A stretch of 11,925 bases of DNA from JBBPYA01 sp038200385 (GTDB lineage Bacteria > Actinomycetota > Actinomycetes > Mycobacteriales > Geodermatophilaceae): contig JBBPYA010000133.1 of the NCBI GenBank assembly GCA_038200385.1, forward strand, positions 1-11,925, in the 5' to 3' direction. This document shows positions 6,597 to 11,925 of this stretch, one piece after another. Under the pieces are notes generated by a model. The model was not told the DNA's origin. It ran no database searches and saw only the letters and a list, made by a program, of their open reading frames with translations. Numbering within the stretch: the first letter of the stretch is position 1; the number at the start of each line of letters is the position of its first letter. A program made the position numbers and the translations under genes.

Positions 6597-7658
6597 ATGA
6601 TCGACGCCAGCGACATCCCTGAACTCGTGGGCGCCACCGTCTTCGACAGCAGCGGCGACAAGATCGGCAAGGTGGGCCAGGTTTACCTCGACGACCGCTC
6701 TGGCGCGCCCCAGTGGGTCACGGTGAGCACGGGGCTGTTCGGGACCAAGGAGACGTTCGTCCCGGTGGAGCAGGCCCGCTACGCCGACGGCGCCCTGTCG
6801 GTCCCGGTCAGCAAGGCCACCGTCAAGGACGCACCGAGCATCGACGAGGACGGCCATCTCAGCCCCGAGCAGGAGCAGGCGCTGTACTCCCACTACGGCC
6901 TGCCCCGCGACAACGCCGACACCCAGGCCGCGCCGCCGCCCGCGCAGGCCGGCGCCGCGGACTCCGGCCCGACGGACCCGGAAACCTCGGACAGCAGCCG
7001 TTCGGAGGACCGCGCCGACAGCGCCGACAGCGCCGACAGTTTCGCCACCGACCGCGCCGACAGTTCCGTCGCCGACAGCAGCTCCGACACCGACAGCGCC
7101 GACAGCACTGACAGCGCCGAGATGGCCGGCGTGGAGACCATGGCGATGGGCGCTCCCCCGGAGGCGACCCGCAGCGAGAGCACGGATCCGGCCGGCCGCG
7201 ACGACACGAACACCTCCCTCGGCGCTCGGACCGAGTCCGGGCCCGACAGCGACTCCGACGATGCGGACGGCGTCACGCTGTCCGCGGAACGACTCCACGC
7301 CGACACCGAGCGGGTCCCGACCAGTCGGGCCCGGCTGCGCAAGTACGTCGTCACCCGGATGGAGAGCATCGAGGTGCCGGTGTCCCGCGAGGAGGTCCGC
7401 GTCGAGCGCGAGCCGATCAGCGAGGAGGAGGCCGCCTCGATGCCGACCGGCGAGATCGGCGAGAGCGATCTGGAGATGATCCTGTACGAGGAGCGGGTCG
7501 TGGTCACCAAGCAGACGGTGCCGGTCGAGCGGATCCGGGTCGCTACCGACACGGTGACCGACACCAGAACCGTCTCGGAGGAGGTCCAGGCCGAGCAGGC
7601 CGAGTTCGACCGCGGTGACCGTGGTGGTCAGGACCGGCTCCCGCCGGCCGACTCCTAG
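6597..7658 (+). CDS. PRC-barrel and DUF2382 domain protein with Ser-Asp-rich linker
   Basis: The 353-residue protein has three parts. An N-terminal PRC-barrel (about 1-90) opens IPELVGATVFDSSGDKIGKV and continues WVTVSTGLFGTKETFVPVE. A disordered acidic linker (about 100-230) includes a Ser-Asp/Ala-Asp-Ser repeat block at 138-175. A C-terminal DUF2382 domain (about 230-345) contains LRKYVVTRMESIEVPVSREE and a second similar strand set, YEERVVVTKQTVPVERI. PRC-barrel plus DUF2382 proteins are frequent in actinobacteria and some other bacteria and are often linked to stress responses; their molecular function is not settled. There is no signal peptide or membrane helix, so it is probably cytosolic. 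The ATG is supported by GAGGA four bases upstream. It lies inside the trp cluster on the opposite strand, with a stem-loop 25 bases after its stop. Confidence 0.9.
   Translation: MIDASDIPELVGATVFDSSGDKIGKVGQVYLDDRSGAPQWVTVSTGLFGTKETFVPVEQARYADGALSVPVSKATVKDAPSIDEDGHLSPEQEQALYSHYGLPRDNADTQAAPPPAQAGAADSGPTDPETSDSSRSEDRADSADSADSFATDRADSSVADSSSDTDSADSTDSAEMAGVETMAMGAPPEATRSESTDPAGRDDTNTSLGARTESGPDSDSDDADGVTLSAERLHADTERVPTSRARLRKYVVTRMESIEVPVSREEVRVEREPISEEEAASMPTGEIGESDLEMILYEERVVVTKQTVPVERIRVATDTVTDTRTVSEEVQAEQAEFDRGDRGGQDRLPPADS
7008..7121 (+). repeat. Ser-Asp coding micro-repeat in the PRC-barrel protein
   Basis: The 9-bp unit gccgacagc occurs in direct tandem at 7014-7022 and 7023-7031, then at 7032-7040 with one change, and recurs in variant form to about 7120. 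It encodes runs of Ala-Asp-Ser and Thr-Asp-Ser (residues 138-175). The identical codons in the tandem part suggest recent slippage or unequal exchange rather than selection on protein sequence alone. Confidence 0.85.
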
Positions 7659-7682
7659 GACGCCTGCCCCTCCACTCCTCCG

Positions 7683-7701
7683 AGGACCGCTGCGCGGTCC
7701 T
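7683..7701 (+). terminator. Stem-loop after the PRC-barrel gene
   Basis: AGGACCGC (7683-7690) and GCGGTCCT (7694-7701) form a perfect 8-bp stem around a TGC loop, 24 bases after the TAG stop. No U-run follows, so it may be a factor-dependent or leaky terminator, or an RNA 3' end stabiliser, between the PRC-barrel gene and the 63-residue gene 52 bases further on. Confidence 0.55.
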
Positions 7702-7709
7702 AGCGGCGC

Positions 7710-7756
7710 TCAACCAGTTGCAGATCAGCAACAGTCGACATCGGAGGTTGATCATG
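7710..7756 (+). promoter_or_regulatory. Strong ribosome binding site, possibly structured, for the 63-residue gene
   Basis: CGGAGG at 7742-7747, six bases before the ATG at 7754, is the best ribosome binding site in the window and decides the start over the in-frame TTG at 7718. TCAACC (7710-7715) is perfectly complementary to GGTTGA (7746-7751), which contains the last two G of that site. Inside this stem, GTTGC (7717-7721) and GCAAC (7728-7732) form a nested hairpin. The RNA could therefore fold over the ribosome binding site. Function is inferred only. Confidence 0.45.
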
Positions 7757-7945
7757 CAGATCCCCAAGGAGCAGATCCTGCAGTTCCTGAAGTCCCGGGG
7801 CGACCAGGACAAGGCGGCCCAGGCCGACTCGGAACTGCCCGACCAGGTGGACACCGACCGCGACCAGGGCCTGTTGAGCAAGTTCGGCATCGACGCGTCC
7901 GACCTCGGCGATCTCGGCGGTCTGGCCGGCAAGTTCGGCATCTGA
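7754..7945 (+). CDS. Small acidic conserved actinobacterial protein (63 residues)
   Basis: I know of similar short proteins annotated as hypothetical in actinobacteria, but not of a function. The product starts MQIPKEQILQFLKSRGD. A charged middle (KAAQADSELPDQVDTDRDQG) follows, then a Gly/Leu-rich end in which Leu-Ser-Lys-Phe-Gly-Ile and Ala-Gly-Lys-Phe-Gly-Ile form a repeated KFGI motif, the second at the very C-terminus. It is acidic and lacks Cys, membrane helices and a signal peptide, so it is probably cytosolic and may bind a partner through an amphipathic helix. The ATG at 7754 with CGGAGG six bases upstream is preferred. It follows the PRC-barrel gene by 95 bases on the same strand and converges on the trp membrane-protein gene. 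Confidence 0.85.
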   Translation: MQIPKEQILQFLKSRGDQDKAAQADSELPDQVDTDRDQGLLSKFGIDASDLGDLGGLAGKFGI

Positions 7946-8024
7946 CCGACCGCTGACGGCCACTGCCGGCGGCGACCGGGCGACCTGCCCGGCGACGCTG
8001 GCGGCCCGTCGCGGCAGCGGGGCC
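7946..8024. terminator. Nested hairpins in convergent intergenic region
   Basis: The 79 bases between two converging genes contain CCGGGC (7976-7981) and GCCCGG (7987-7992) around a 5-base loop. An outer arm pairs CTGCC (7963-7967) plus GCGAC (7972-7976) with GTCGC (8008-8012) plus GGCAG (8013-8017). The inner and outer arms share base 7976, so they cannot both be complete. This could act as a bidirectional terminator for the small-protein gene and the trpE-side transcript. No U-tract is present on either strand. Confidence 0.4.
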
Positions 8025-8666
8025 TCACCCGTCCCGGGTGGGGTCCAGGCCGCGGTCCAGGGCATCCCAGAGTTCCTTCTCGGTGGGCTCGCCTGATGCC
8101 GGCTCGGAGTCGGCCGCCGGTGCTTCCCCCGGCCGCGGGCTCTGCGCCTCGTCGGCCCCCGGGGCTCGGTCGCGCTGGTAGCGCGCGCCCAGCCGAGGCC
8201 AACGCCGGGCGCGGAGCACCGCGGCTGCTCCGGTGAGCGCGCCGAGCAGGCCCGCAACCAGCGAGAGATACGGGGTGGCGGTGCCACTCGTCGCGACCGC
8301 GCCGGCGGGCAGGCCCGCCCCGGCCGCAACCTCCGCCGCGGCGGCAGGGCTCAGCGCCCGAAGCCACGGAAGCGCCGCGGCGACCGTCCCTGTCCCGGAG
8401 GCCAGCACCACCGCTCCCACCGCAACCCGGCCGAGCCGCGCCGTGGCCAGCAGCCCGGCGGCGCCGGCCAGCACGACGATCATCAGGGCCGGAACCAGGG
8501 GCGCGACGTCCCCGCCAGGCAGCGCCAGCTCCGACGGCGGCAGCGGAGCAGCGCGGGTCACCGTCACTCGCAGCCACGGCTGACTGGCGGCGAACAAGCC
8601 CAGCGCGCCGGCCGCCGCCGCGACCAGCACGGCCAGGGTCAGCTCCCGGCTCGGGGACGACCTCAC
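8025..8666 (-). CDS. Trp-operon-associated integral membrane protein (TIGR02234-type)
   Basis: This 213-residue protein matches in layout the actinobacterial membrane protein found beside trpE and trpC (Rv1610-like, Trp_oprn_chp family), whose function is unknown. It has four hydrophobic segments (about 10-28, 56-76, 81-102, 132-152) and a conserved-looking SQPWLRV after the first helix, with PWLRAL after the third. A hydrophilic acidic tail ends KELWDALDRGLDPT, a pattern I associate with this family. The GTG start at 8664-8666 overlaps the trpE stop (GTGA), so it is translated together with TrpE. Its partner trpC, normally next in order, is separated here by two plus-strand genes. A role in tryptophan or anthranilate handling is suggested only by linkage. 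Confidence 0.88.
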   Translation of the reverse strand: MRSSPSRELTLAVLVAAAAGALGLFAASQPWLRVTVTRAAPLPPSELALPGGDVAPLVPALMIVVLAGAAGLLATARLGRVAVGAVVLASGTGTVAAALPWLRALSPAAAAEVAAGAGLPAGAVATSGTATPYLSLVAGLLGALTGAAAVLRARRWPRLGARYQRDRAPGADEAQSPRPGEAPAADSEPASGEPTEKELWDALDRGLDPTRDG

Positions 8667-10162
8667 CGGACTGCGGCCATCGTCGCGGCGGTGGCGATGG
8701 CCTGCAGCACCGCGGAGGCCTTCGCGACCGTCTCGCGTTCCTCCGCGGCCGGGTCACTGTCGGCGACGATGCCGGCGCCGGCCTGCACGTAGGCCACCCC
8801 GTCGCGGATCAGTGCGGTCCGGATCGCGATGGCCATGTCCAGGTCCCCGGCGAAGTCGAGGTACCCGACGGTGCCGCCGTACAGGCCACGCCGTACCGGT
8901 TCCAGGGACTCGATGATCTCCATGGCTCGCGGCTTGGGTGCCCCGGACAGGGTGCCGGCCGGGAAGGTCGCCGCGAGGACGTCGAAACAGCCGCGCCCCG
9001 GGGCAACGTCCCCGACCACGGTGGACACGATGTGCATGACGTGGCTGTACCGCTCGATCCCCATGAAATCCACGACGTCGACGCTGCCGGGCGCGCAGAC
9101 CCGCCCGAGATCGTTGCGGCCGAGGTCGACGAGCATCAGGTGCTCGGCGCGCTCCTTCTCATCGGCCAGCAGCTCCGCGGCCAGCCGCTGGTCCTCCTCG
9201 GGGGTGTCCCCGCGCCACCGGGTGCCCGCGATCGGGTGCATCAGCGCGCGGCCGGCGGAGACGGTGACCAGCGCCTCCGGTGAGGACCCGACGACGTCGA
9301 TGCCGTCGGGGAAGCGCAGCAGGTACATGTACGGGCTCGGGTTCGTCGTGCGCAGCACCCGGTAGACGTCCAGCGGGTCCGGCGCCGGGCGCATCTCGAA
9401 CCGCTGAGACAGCACCACCTGGAAGGCCTCGCCGGCCTGGATCTCCACCTTGGCCGCCTCCACCGCGGCGGTGAACCCGCCCGGTGGAGTACGTGAGGTG
9501 TAGGACGGCTCCGGTCGGTGCAGGGTGGACGCGGTCGGCCCCGCCGCCTCGGCCAGCCGCGCGGTCATCCTCGCCAGCCGGGACACCGCCCCGGCGTACG
9601 CCGTCTCGTCGTCGCCGTCGCCGGGCAGCACGTTGGCGACCAGCAGCAGCGAGCCGTCGGCGTGGTCGAGCACGGCGACGTCGGCCGCGAGCAGCATCGC
9701 CAGGTCCGGGATGGCCAGCTCGTCCTCGGCGGTGCAGGGCAGCCGCTCAAGCCGTCGTACCGCGTCGTAGGCGACGTACCCCACCAGCCCGCCGGTCAGC
9801 GGCGGGAGCCCGGCCAGCCGCGGCGACCTCAGCTGCTCGACCACGTGGCGCAGCGCCGCCAGCGGCTCGTCCGGCGTCCCGGCCCCCGGCGCCGGGCCGA
9901 CCCACCGCGCGTGCCCGTCGACCTCGGTGAGCATCGCCGGGCAGTGCACGCCGACGAAGGAGTAGCGCGACCAGGACCTGCCCTGCTCGGCCGACTCCAG
10001 CAGGAAGCTGCCCGGCCCACCGGCCAGCTTGCGGTAGAGCCCGACCGGCGTCTCGCCGTCGGCGAGCAGCCTGCGGCACACCGGGACGACGGGGTGGGCT
10101 CCGGCCACGGCCCGCAGGGCCCGGAACTCCTCCAACCCCGGGGTGTCCCTGCCGAAGTCCAT
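8663..10162 (-). CDS. trpE: Anthranilate synthase component I
   Basis: TrpE converts chorismate to anthranilate with ammonia delivered by TrpG, the committed step of tryptophan synthesis. The 499-residue protein shows the feedback-inhibition motif LLES (54-57) and NPSPYMYLL (274-282), the two segments that bind L-tryptophan, so it is probably allosterically inhibited. The chorismate-binding domain is complete: GSSPE (292-296), PIAGTRWRG (310-318), DEKERAEHLMLVDLGRND (334-351), GTLSGAPKPRAMEIIE, then QAGAGIVADSDPAAE near the end. The ATG at 10160-10162 lacks a good ribosome binding site, but the following residues match actinobacterial TrpE N-termini. No trpG gene is present nearby. Its stop overlaps the membrane-protein start. 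Confidence 0.97.
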   Translation of the reverse strand: MDFGRDTPGLEEFRALRAVAGAHPVVPVCRRLLADGETPVGLYRKLAGGPGSFLLESAEQGRSWSRYSFVGVHCPAMLTEVDGHARWVGPAPGAGTPDEPLAALRHVVEQLRSPRLAGLPPLTGGLVGYVAYDAVRRLERLPCTAEDELAIPDLAMLLAADVAVLDHADGSLLLVANVLPGDGDDETAYAGAVSRLARMTARLAEAAGPTASTLHRPEPSYTSRTPPGGFTAAVEAAKVEIQAGEAFQVVLSQRFEMRPAPDPLDVYRVLRTTNPSPYMYLLRFPDGIDVVGSSPEALVTVSAGRALMHPIAGTRWRGDTPEEDQRLAAELLADEKERAEHLMLVDLGRNDLGRVCAPGSVDVVDFMGIERYSHVMHIVSTVVGDVAPGRGCFDVLAATFPAGTLSGAPKPRAMEIIESLEPVRRGLYGGTVGYLDFAGDLDMAIAIRTALIRDGVAYVQAGAGIVADSDPAAEERETVAKASAVLQAIATAATMAAVR

Positions 10163-10240
10163 GCGGCCAGTGTGACAGCGCCGCCCGGTCCGACCTCCGC
10201 GATCACCGGTCGGCCGGGATCGGGGCGGGATCAGCCGGGA
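10163..10240. other. hisI-trpE spacer with short GGGATC repeats
   Basis: The 78 bases hold GGGATC at 10216-10221 and 10227-10232; a third copy at 10237-10242 runs into the hisI stop codon. The spacing is 11 and 10 bases, about one helical turn. I found no Trp-rich leader peptide and no convincing promoter. trpE may be read through from hisI or have its own promoter here. Confidence 0.4.
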
Positions 10241-10591
10241 TCAGGGCGGGGCGAGGGGCAGTTGCCCGCCGTCGAAGCAGCTGCGGGTGTCGCGGTGACA
10301 GGCCGGGCCCTCCTGGTCGACCCGGACCAGGACGGCGTCCCCGTCACAGTCCAGGGCAACCGAGCGGACCCACTGCCAGTGCCCCGACGTCTCGCCCTTG
10401 ACCCAGTACTCCTGCCGGCTGCGCGACCAGAACGTCGTACGCCCGGTGGTCAGGGTCCGGTGCAGCGCCTCGGCATCCATCCAACCGAGCATCAACACCT
10501 CGCCGGTGTCGTGCTGCTGGACGACGGCGGCCACCAATCCGTCACGGTCCCGGCGGAGCCGGGCCGAGACGGCCGGGTCGAGCCCGGTCAC
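10241..10591 (-). CDS. hisI: Phosphoribosyl-AMP cyclohydrolase
   Basis: HisI opens the adenine ring of phosphoribosyl-AMP, the third step of histidine synthesis, in the cytoplasm as a Zn/Mg-dependent dimer. The 116-residue protein has GEVLMLGWMDAEALHRT (30-46), TFWSRSRQEYWVKGETSGH (53-71), the metal-binding DCDGDAV (81-87), and GPACHRDTRSCF (95-106). Cys82, Cys98 and Cys105 match the family zinc ligands. It is the stand-alone cyclohydrolase without a fused HisE pyrophosphatase domain, as is usual in actinobacteria. The GTG at 10589-10591 overlaps the stop of the upstream membrane-protein gene (GTGA), so it is translationally coupled to it. Confidence 0.96.
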   Translation of the reverse strand: MTGLDPAVSARLRRDRDGLVAAVVQQHDTGEVLMLGWMDAEALHRTLTTGRTTFWSRSRQEYWVKGETSGHWQWVRSVALDCDGDAVLVRVDQEGPACHRDTRSCFDGGQLPLAPP

Positions 10592-11295
10592 TGACCCCAG
10601 GACGTGTTGGGTGTCGGGCCTTGGGTCCGCTTCGAGGCGATGTACGGCGGGATCATCCGGTTCAACGTCAGCCCCAGTGCGACCGCGGGCATCACCGCGA
10701 AGAACAGCGGGACCACGATGAAGACCCCCTGGTCGCTGCCGAGGTCGATGGCGTTGCCGATCGAGGAGAACCGGATCAGGTAGTACACGACGAGCAGCAG
10801 CTGCAACCCGCTGGCGACCAGCATCATGGTCCGGCCCGTGCCGGTGCTCAGCTGCACCGCACCGAAGATGAGCAGCCCGACCGAGATCAACTGCAGGATG
10901 CCGATCAGCAGCGCCTCGGTGGCCGCCGTCCCCGCGGCGAGCACGGCGAAGGAGCACAGCAGCACGATGCCGGCCTGGATGTAGCCGAGCACGGCCGCCG
11001 CGAGCGCGGCACCCGGACGCTGGAGTCCGGGCTGACCCGGCGGGGGCCCGTACTGTTGGCCGTAGGGGCCCGGGTACGCCGGCTGGCCGTACGGTCCCGT
11101 GCCGGCCGGGGGGTAGCCGCCGTACGCCGGCGGCGGGGAGTACTGCGACGGGGAGTACTGCGACGGGGACGGGGCAGGGTAGGACTCCCCGCTGCCGTAG
11201 GGGTTCTGCGGCCCGGGCCCGGAGCCGTACTGACCGCCCGACTGGCCGGTCGACTGCCCGGAGTACGGGTCCCAGGAACCGGGTGGCTGCGACAT
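10588..11295 (-). CDS. Four-helix membrane protein with Gly/Pro/Tyr/Gln-rich N-terminus
   Basis: I do not recognise a named family. The 235-residue product has a disordered N-terminal third (1-95) dominated by Gly, Pro, Tyr, Ser and Gln, with repeated motifs such as SPSQYSPSQYSPP and PYGQ. Four hydrophobic segments follow at about 97-122, 127-149, 156-176 and 189-211, then a short hydrophilic tail. Such Pro/Gly/Tyr-rich cytoplasmic leaders in front of small membrane domains are common in actinobacteria. I chose the ATG at 11293-11295 because GAGGAG lies about six bases upstream; an in-frame start at 11382 would add 29 unlike residues. Its stop overlaps the hisI start, so the two genes share a transcript, although a link to histidine synthesis is not implied by sequence. 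Confidence 0.85.
   Translation of the reverse strand: MSQPPGSWDPYSGQSTGQSGGQYGSGPGPQNPYGSGESYPAPSPSQYSPSQYSPPPAYGGYPPAGTGPYGQPAYPGPYGQQYGPPPGQPGLQRPGAALAAAVLGYIQAGIVLLCSFAVLAAGTAATEALLIGILQLISVGLLIFGAVQLSTGTGRTMMLVASGLQLLLVVYYLIRFSSIGNAIDLGSDQGVFIVVPLFFAVMPAVALGLTLNRMIPPYIASKRTQGPTPNTSWGQ
11135..11164. repeat. 15-bp exact tandem duplication in the membrane-protein gene
   Basis: ggggagtactgcgac occurs at 11135-11149 and again at 11150-11164. On the minus strand it encodes a five-residue in-frame duplication in the Pro/Tyr/Gln-rich leader (SPSQY twice). It fits slippage-driven length variation in a disordered region. Confidence 0.9.
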
Positions 11296-11454
11296 GGCTC
11301 TCCTCGGGCTGCTCGACCCCCCGGTGGAGCCGACGCCGCACAGGCTAGACGACGACACCGTCGGATCGGGGGCACTGGCCACGGGCCTGCGGGGAAAGCA
11401 CCCGACCGGTGGCCTACCGGCCGCACGCGCAGCTGCGGGGACCCGGCGGGCCCG
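11296..11454. other. Intergenic region between ABC exporter and membrane-protein gene
   Basis: These 159 bases lie between two minus-strand genes. Near the exporter's 3' end are two adjacent hairpins: CCGGT/ACCGG (11406-11410 with 11416-11420) and CCGCA/TGCGG (11421-11425 with 11434-11438). They may form a terminator. The promoter for the membrane protein and hisI should lie between these and 11306. A TAnnnT-like TAGCCT occurs on the minus strand near 11347, but I see no matching -35. Confidence 0.3.
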
Positions 11455-11925
11455 TCAGCGGCTCTGCTGGGCCACCCACGACGCGTGCAGCCGGGCGTAC
11501 GGGCCGTCGGCACGGACCAGCTCCTCGTGCGAGCCGCGCTGGACCACCCGCCCGGCGTCGACCACGATCACCTCGTCGGCGGCCTCGGCCGTGGACAGCC
11601 GGTGCGCGATGGTCAGCGTAGTGCGGCCGCGGGTCAGCGAGTCCAACGCCCGGGTCAGCCGGACCTCGGTGGCCGGGTCCACCGCCGACGTGGCCTCGTC
11701 CAGTACCAGCAGGTCGGGATCTGCGACGTAGGCCCTGGCCACCGCGACGAGCTGTCGCTCCCCCACCGACAGGGACTCCCCCCGCTCTCCCACCAGGGTG
11801 TGGATGCCCCGGGGCAGGCCGTCGACCCAGTCGGCCAGGCCCAGGACGTCGAAGGTCGCCGCGACCTCGTCGTCGCTGAGGCCGGCCCGGCCGTAACGCA
11901 CGTTGCCGGCGATCGTCATGTCGAA
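11455..11925 (-). CDS. ABC transporter ATP-binding region, exporter type (5' end outside window)
   Basis: The visible 156 residues are the C-terminal half of a nucleotide-binding domain. They begin in FDMTIAGNVRYG, the segment just after the Q-loop in exporters of the MDR/MsbA type. A C-loop reading SLSVGERQ (51-58) follows, with Glu where LSGGQ has Gln. Walker B is DLLVLDEATSAVD (71-83, catalytic Glu77), and the H-loop is TIAHRLST (His108). The end, GSHEELVRADGPYARLHASW, is typical of fused membrane/ATPase half-transporters, so transmembrane helices probably lie beyond the right edge. The substrate cannot be told. The reading frame is open to the last base of the window, so the gene is cut by the window, not broken. 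Confidence 0.93.
   Translation of the reverse strand, partial: FDMTIAGNVRYGRAGLSDDEVAATFDVLGLADWVDGLPRGIHTLVGERGESLSVGERQLVAVARAYVADPDLLVLDEATSAVDPATEVRLTRALDSLTRGRTTLTIAHRLSTAEAADEVIVVDAGRVVQRGSHEELVRADGPYARLHASWVAQQSR

Noticed and set aside
6893..7564. Minus-strand open frame rich in Leu-Ser-Ala repeats
   Set aside because: It is the mirror image of the Ser-Asp coding repeat in the PRC-barrel gene. The plus-strand frame has recognised domains and a ribosome binding site.
10163..10240. trp attenuator or leader peptide ahead of trpE
   Set aside because: No short frame with consecutive Trp codons and no terminator/antiterminator hairpin pair could be found; the same is true upstream of trpC.

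Overview
The window is a very GC-rich piece of chromosome whose gene content and order (hisI, trpE, a trp-linked membrane protein, trpC, trpB, trpA, lgt) are those of an actinobacterium. GTG starts, 4-base stop/start overlaps, an Lgt lacking the E. coli active-site His, and a PRC-barrel/DUF2382 protein fit a soil- or rock-type high-GC lineage. I cannot name the genus from sequence alone.

Layout from right to left along the mostly minus-strand backbone: the 3' end of an ABC exporter runs in from the right edge (11455-11925). Next comes a four-helix membrane protein with a Gly/Pro/Tyr/Gln-rich N-terminus, translationally coupled to hisI. After a 77-base gap come trpE and the coupled trp-associated membrane protein. 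Two plus-strand genes then interrupt the tryptophan cluster: a PRC-barrel/DUF2382 protein with a Ser-Asp-rich linker, and a 63-residue acidic protein with a strong ribosome binding site. The minus strand resumes with trpC-trpB-trpA, chained by 4-base overlaps. A plus-strand Cys/Met-metabolism PLP enzyme and the wreck of an M20 peptidase gene lie between trpA and lgt. lgt overlaps by 8 bases a VIT1/CCC1-type metal transporter. The left edge is a 25-bp tandem repeat array, at least four units long, that runs out of the window.

Working together: trpE (chorismate to anthranilate), trpC (indole-glycerol phosphate synthesis) and trpBA (tryptophan synthase) cover most of tryptophan synthesis; trpG, trpD and a trpF/priA equivalent must lie elsewhere. 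hisI contributes a histidine step next door. In Mycobacterium tuberculosis the order trpE, membrane protein, trpC, trpB, trpA, lgt is contiguous. Here it has been opened twice by plus-strand genes, so the trp genes must be expressed from at least two promoters.

I see no RNA genes, insertion sequences or CRISPR array. No gene-free stretch exceeds 300 bases. The best candidates for a second look are the 25-bp repeat array, the M20 remnant, the two-gene cassette inside the trp cluster, and a possible structure over the ribosome binding site of the 63-residue gene.
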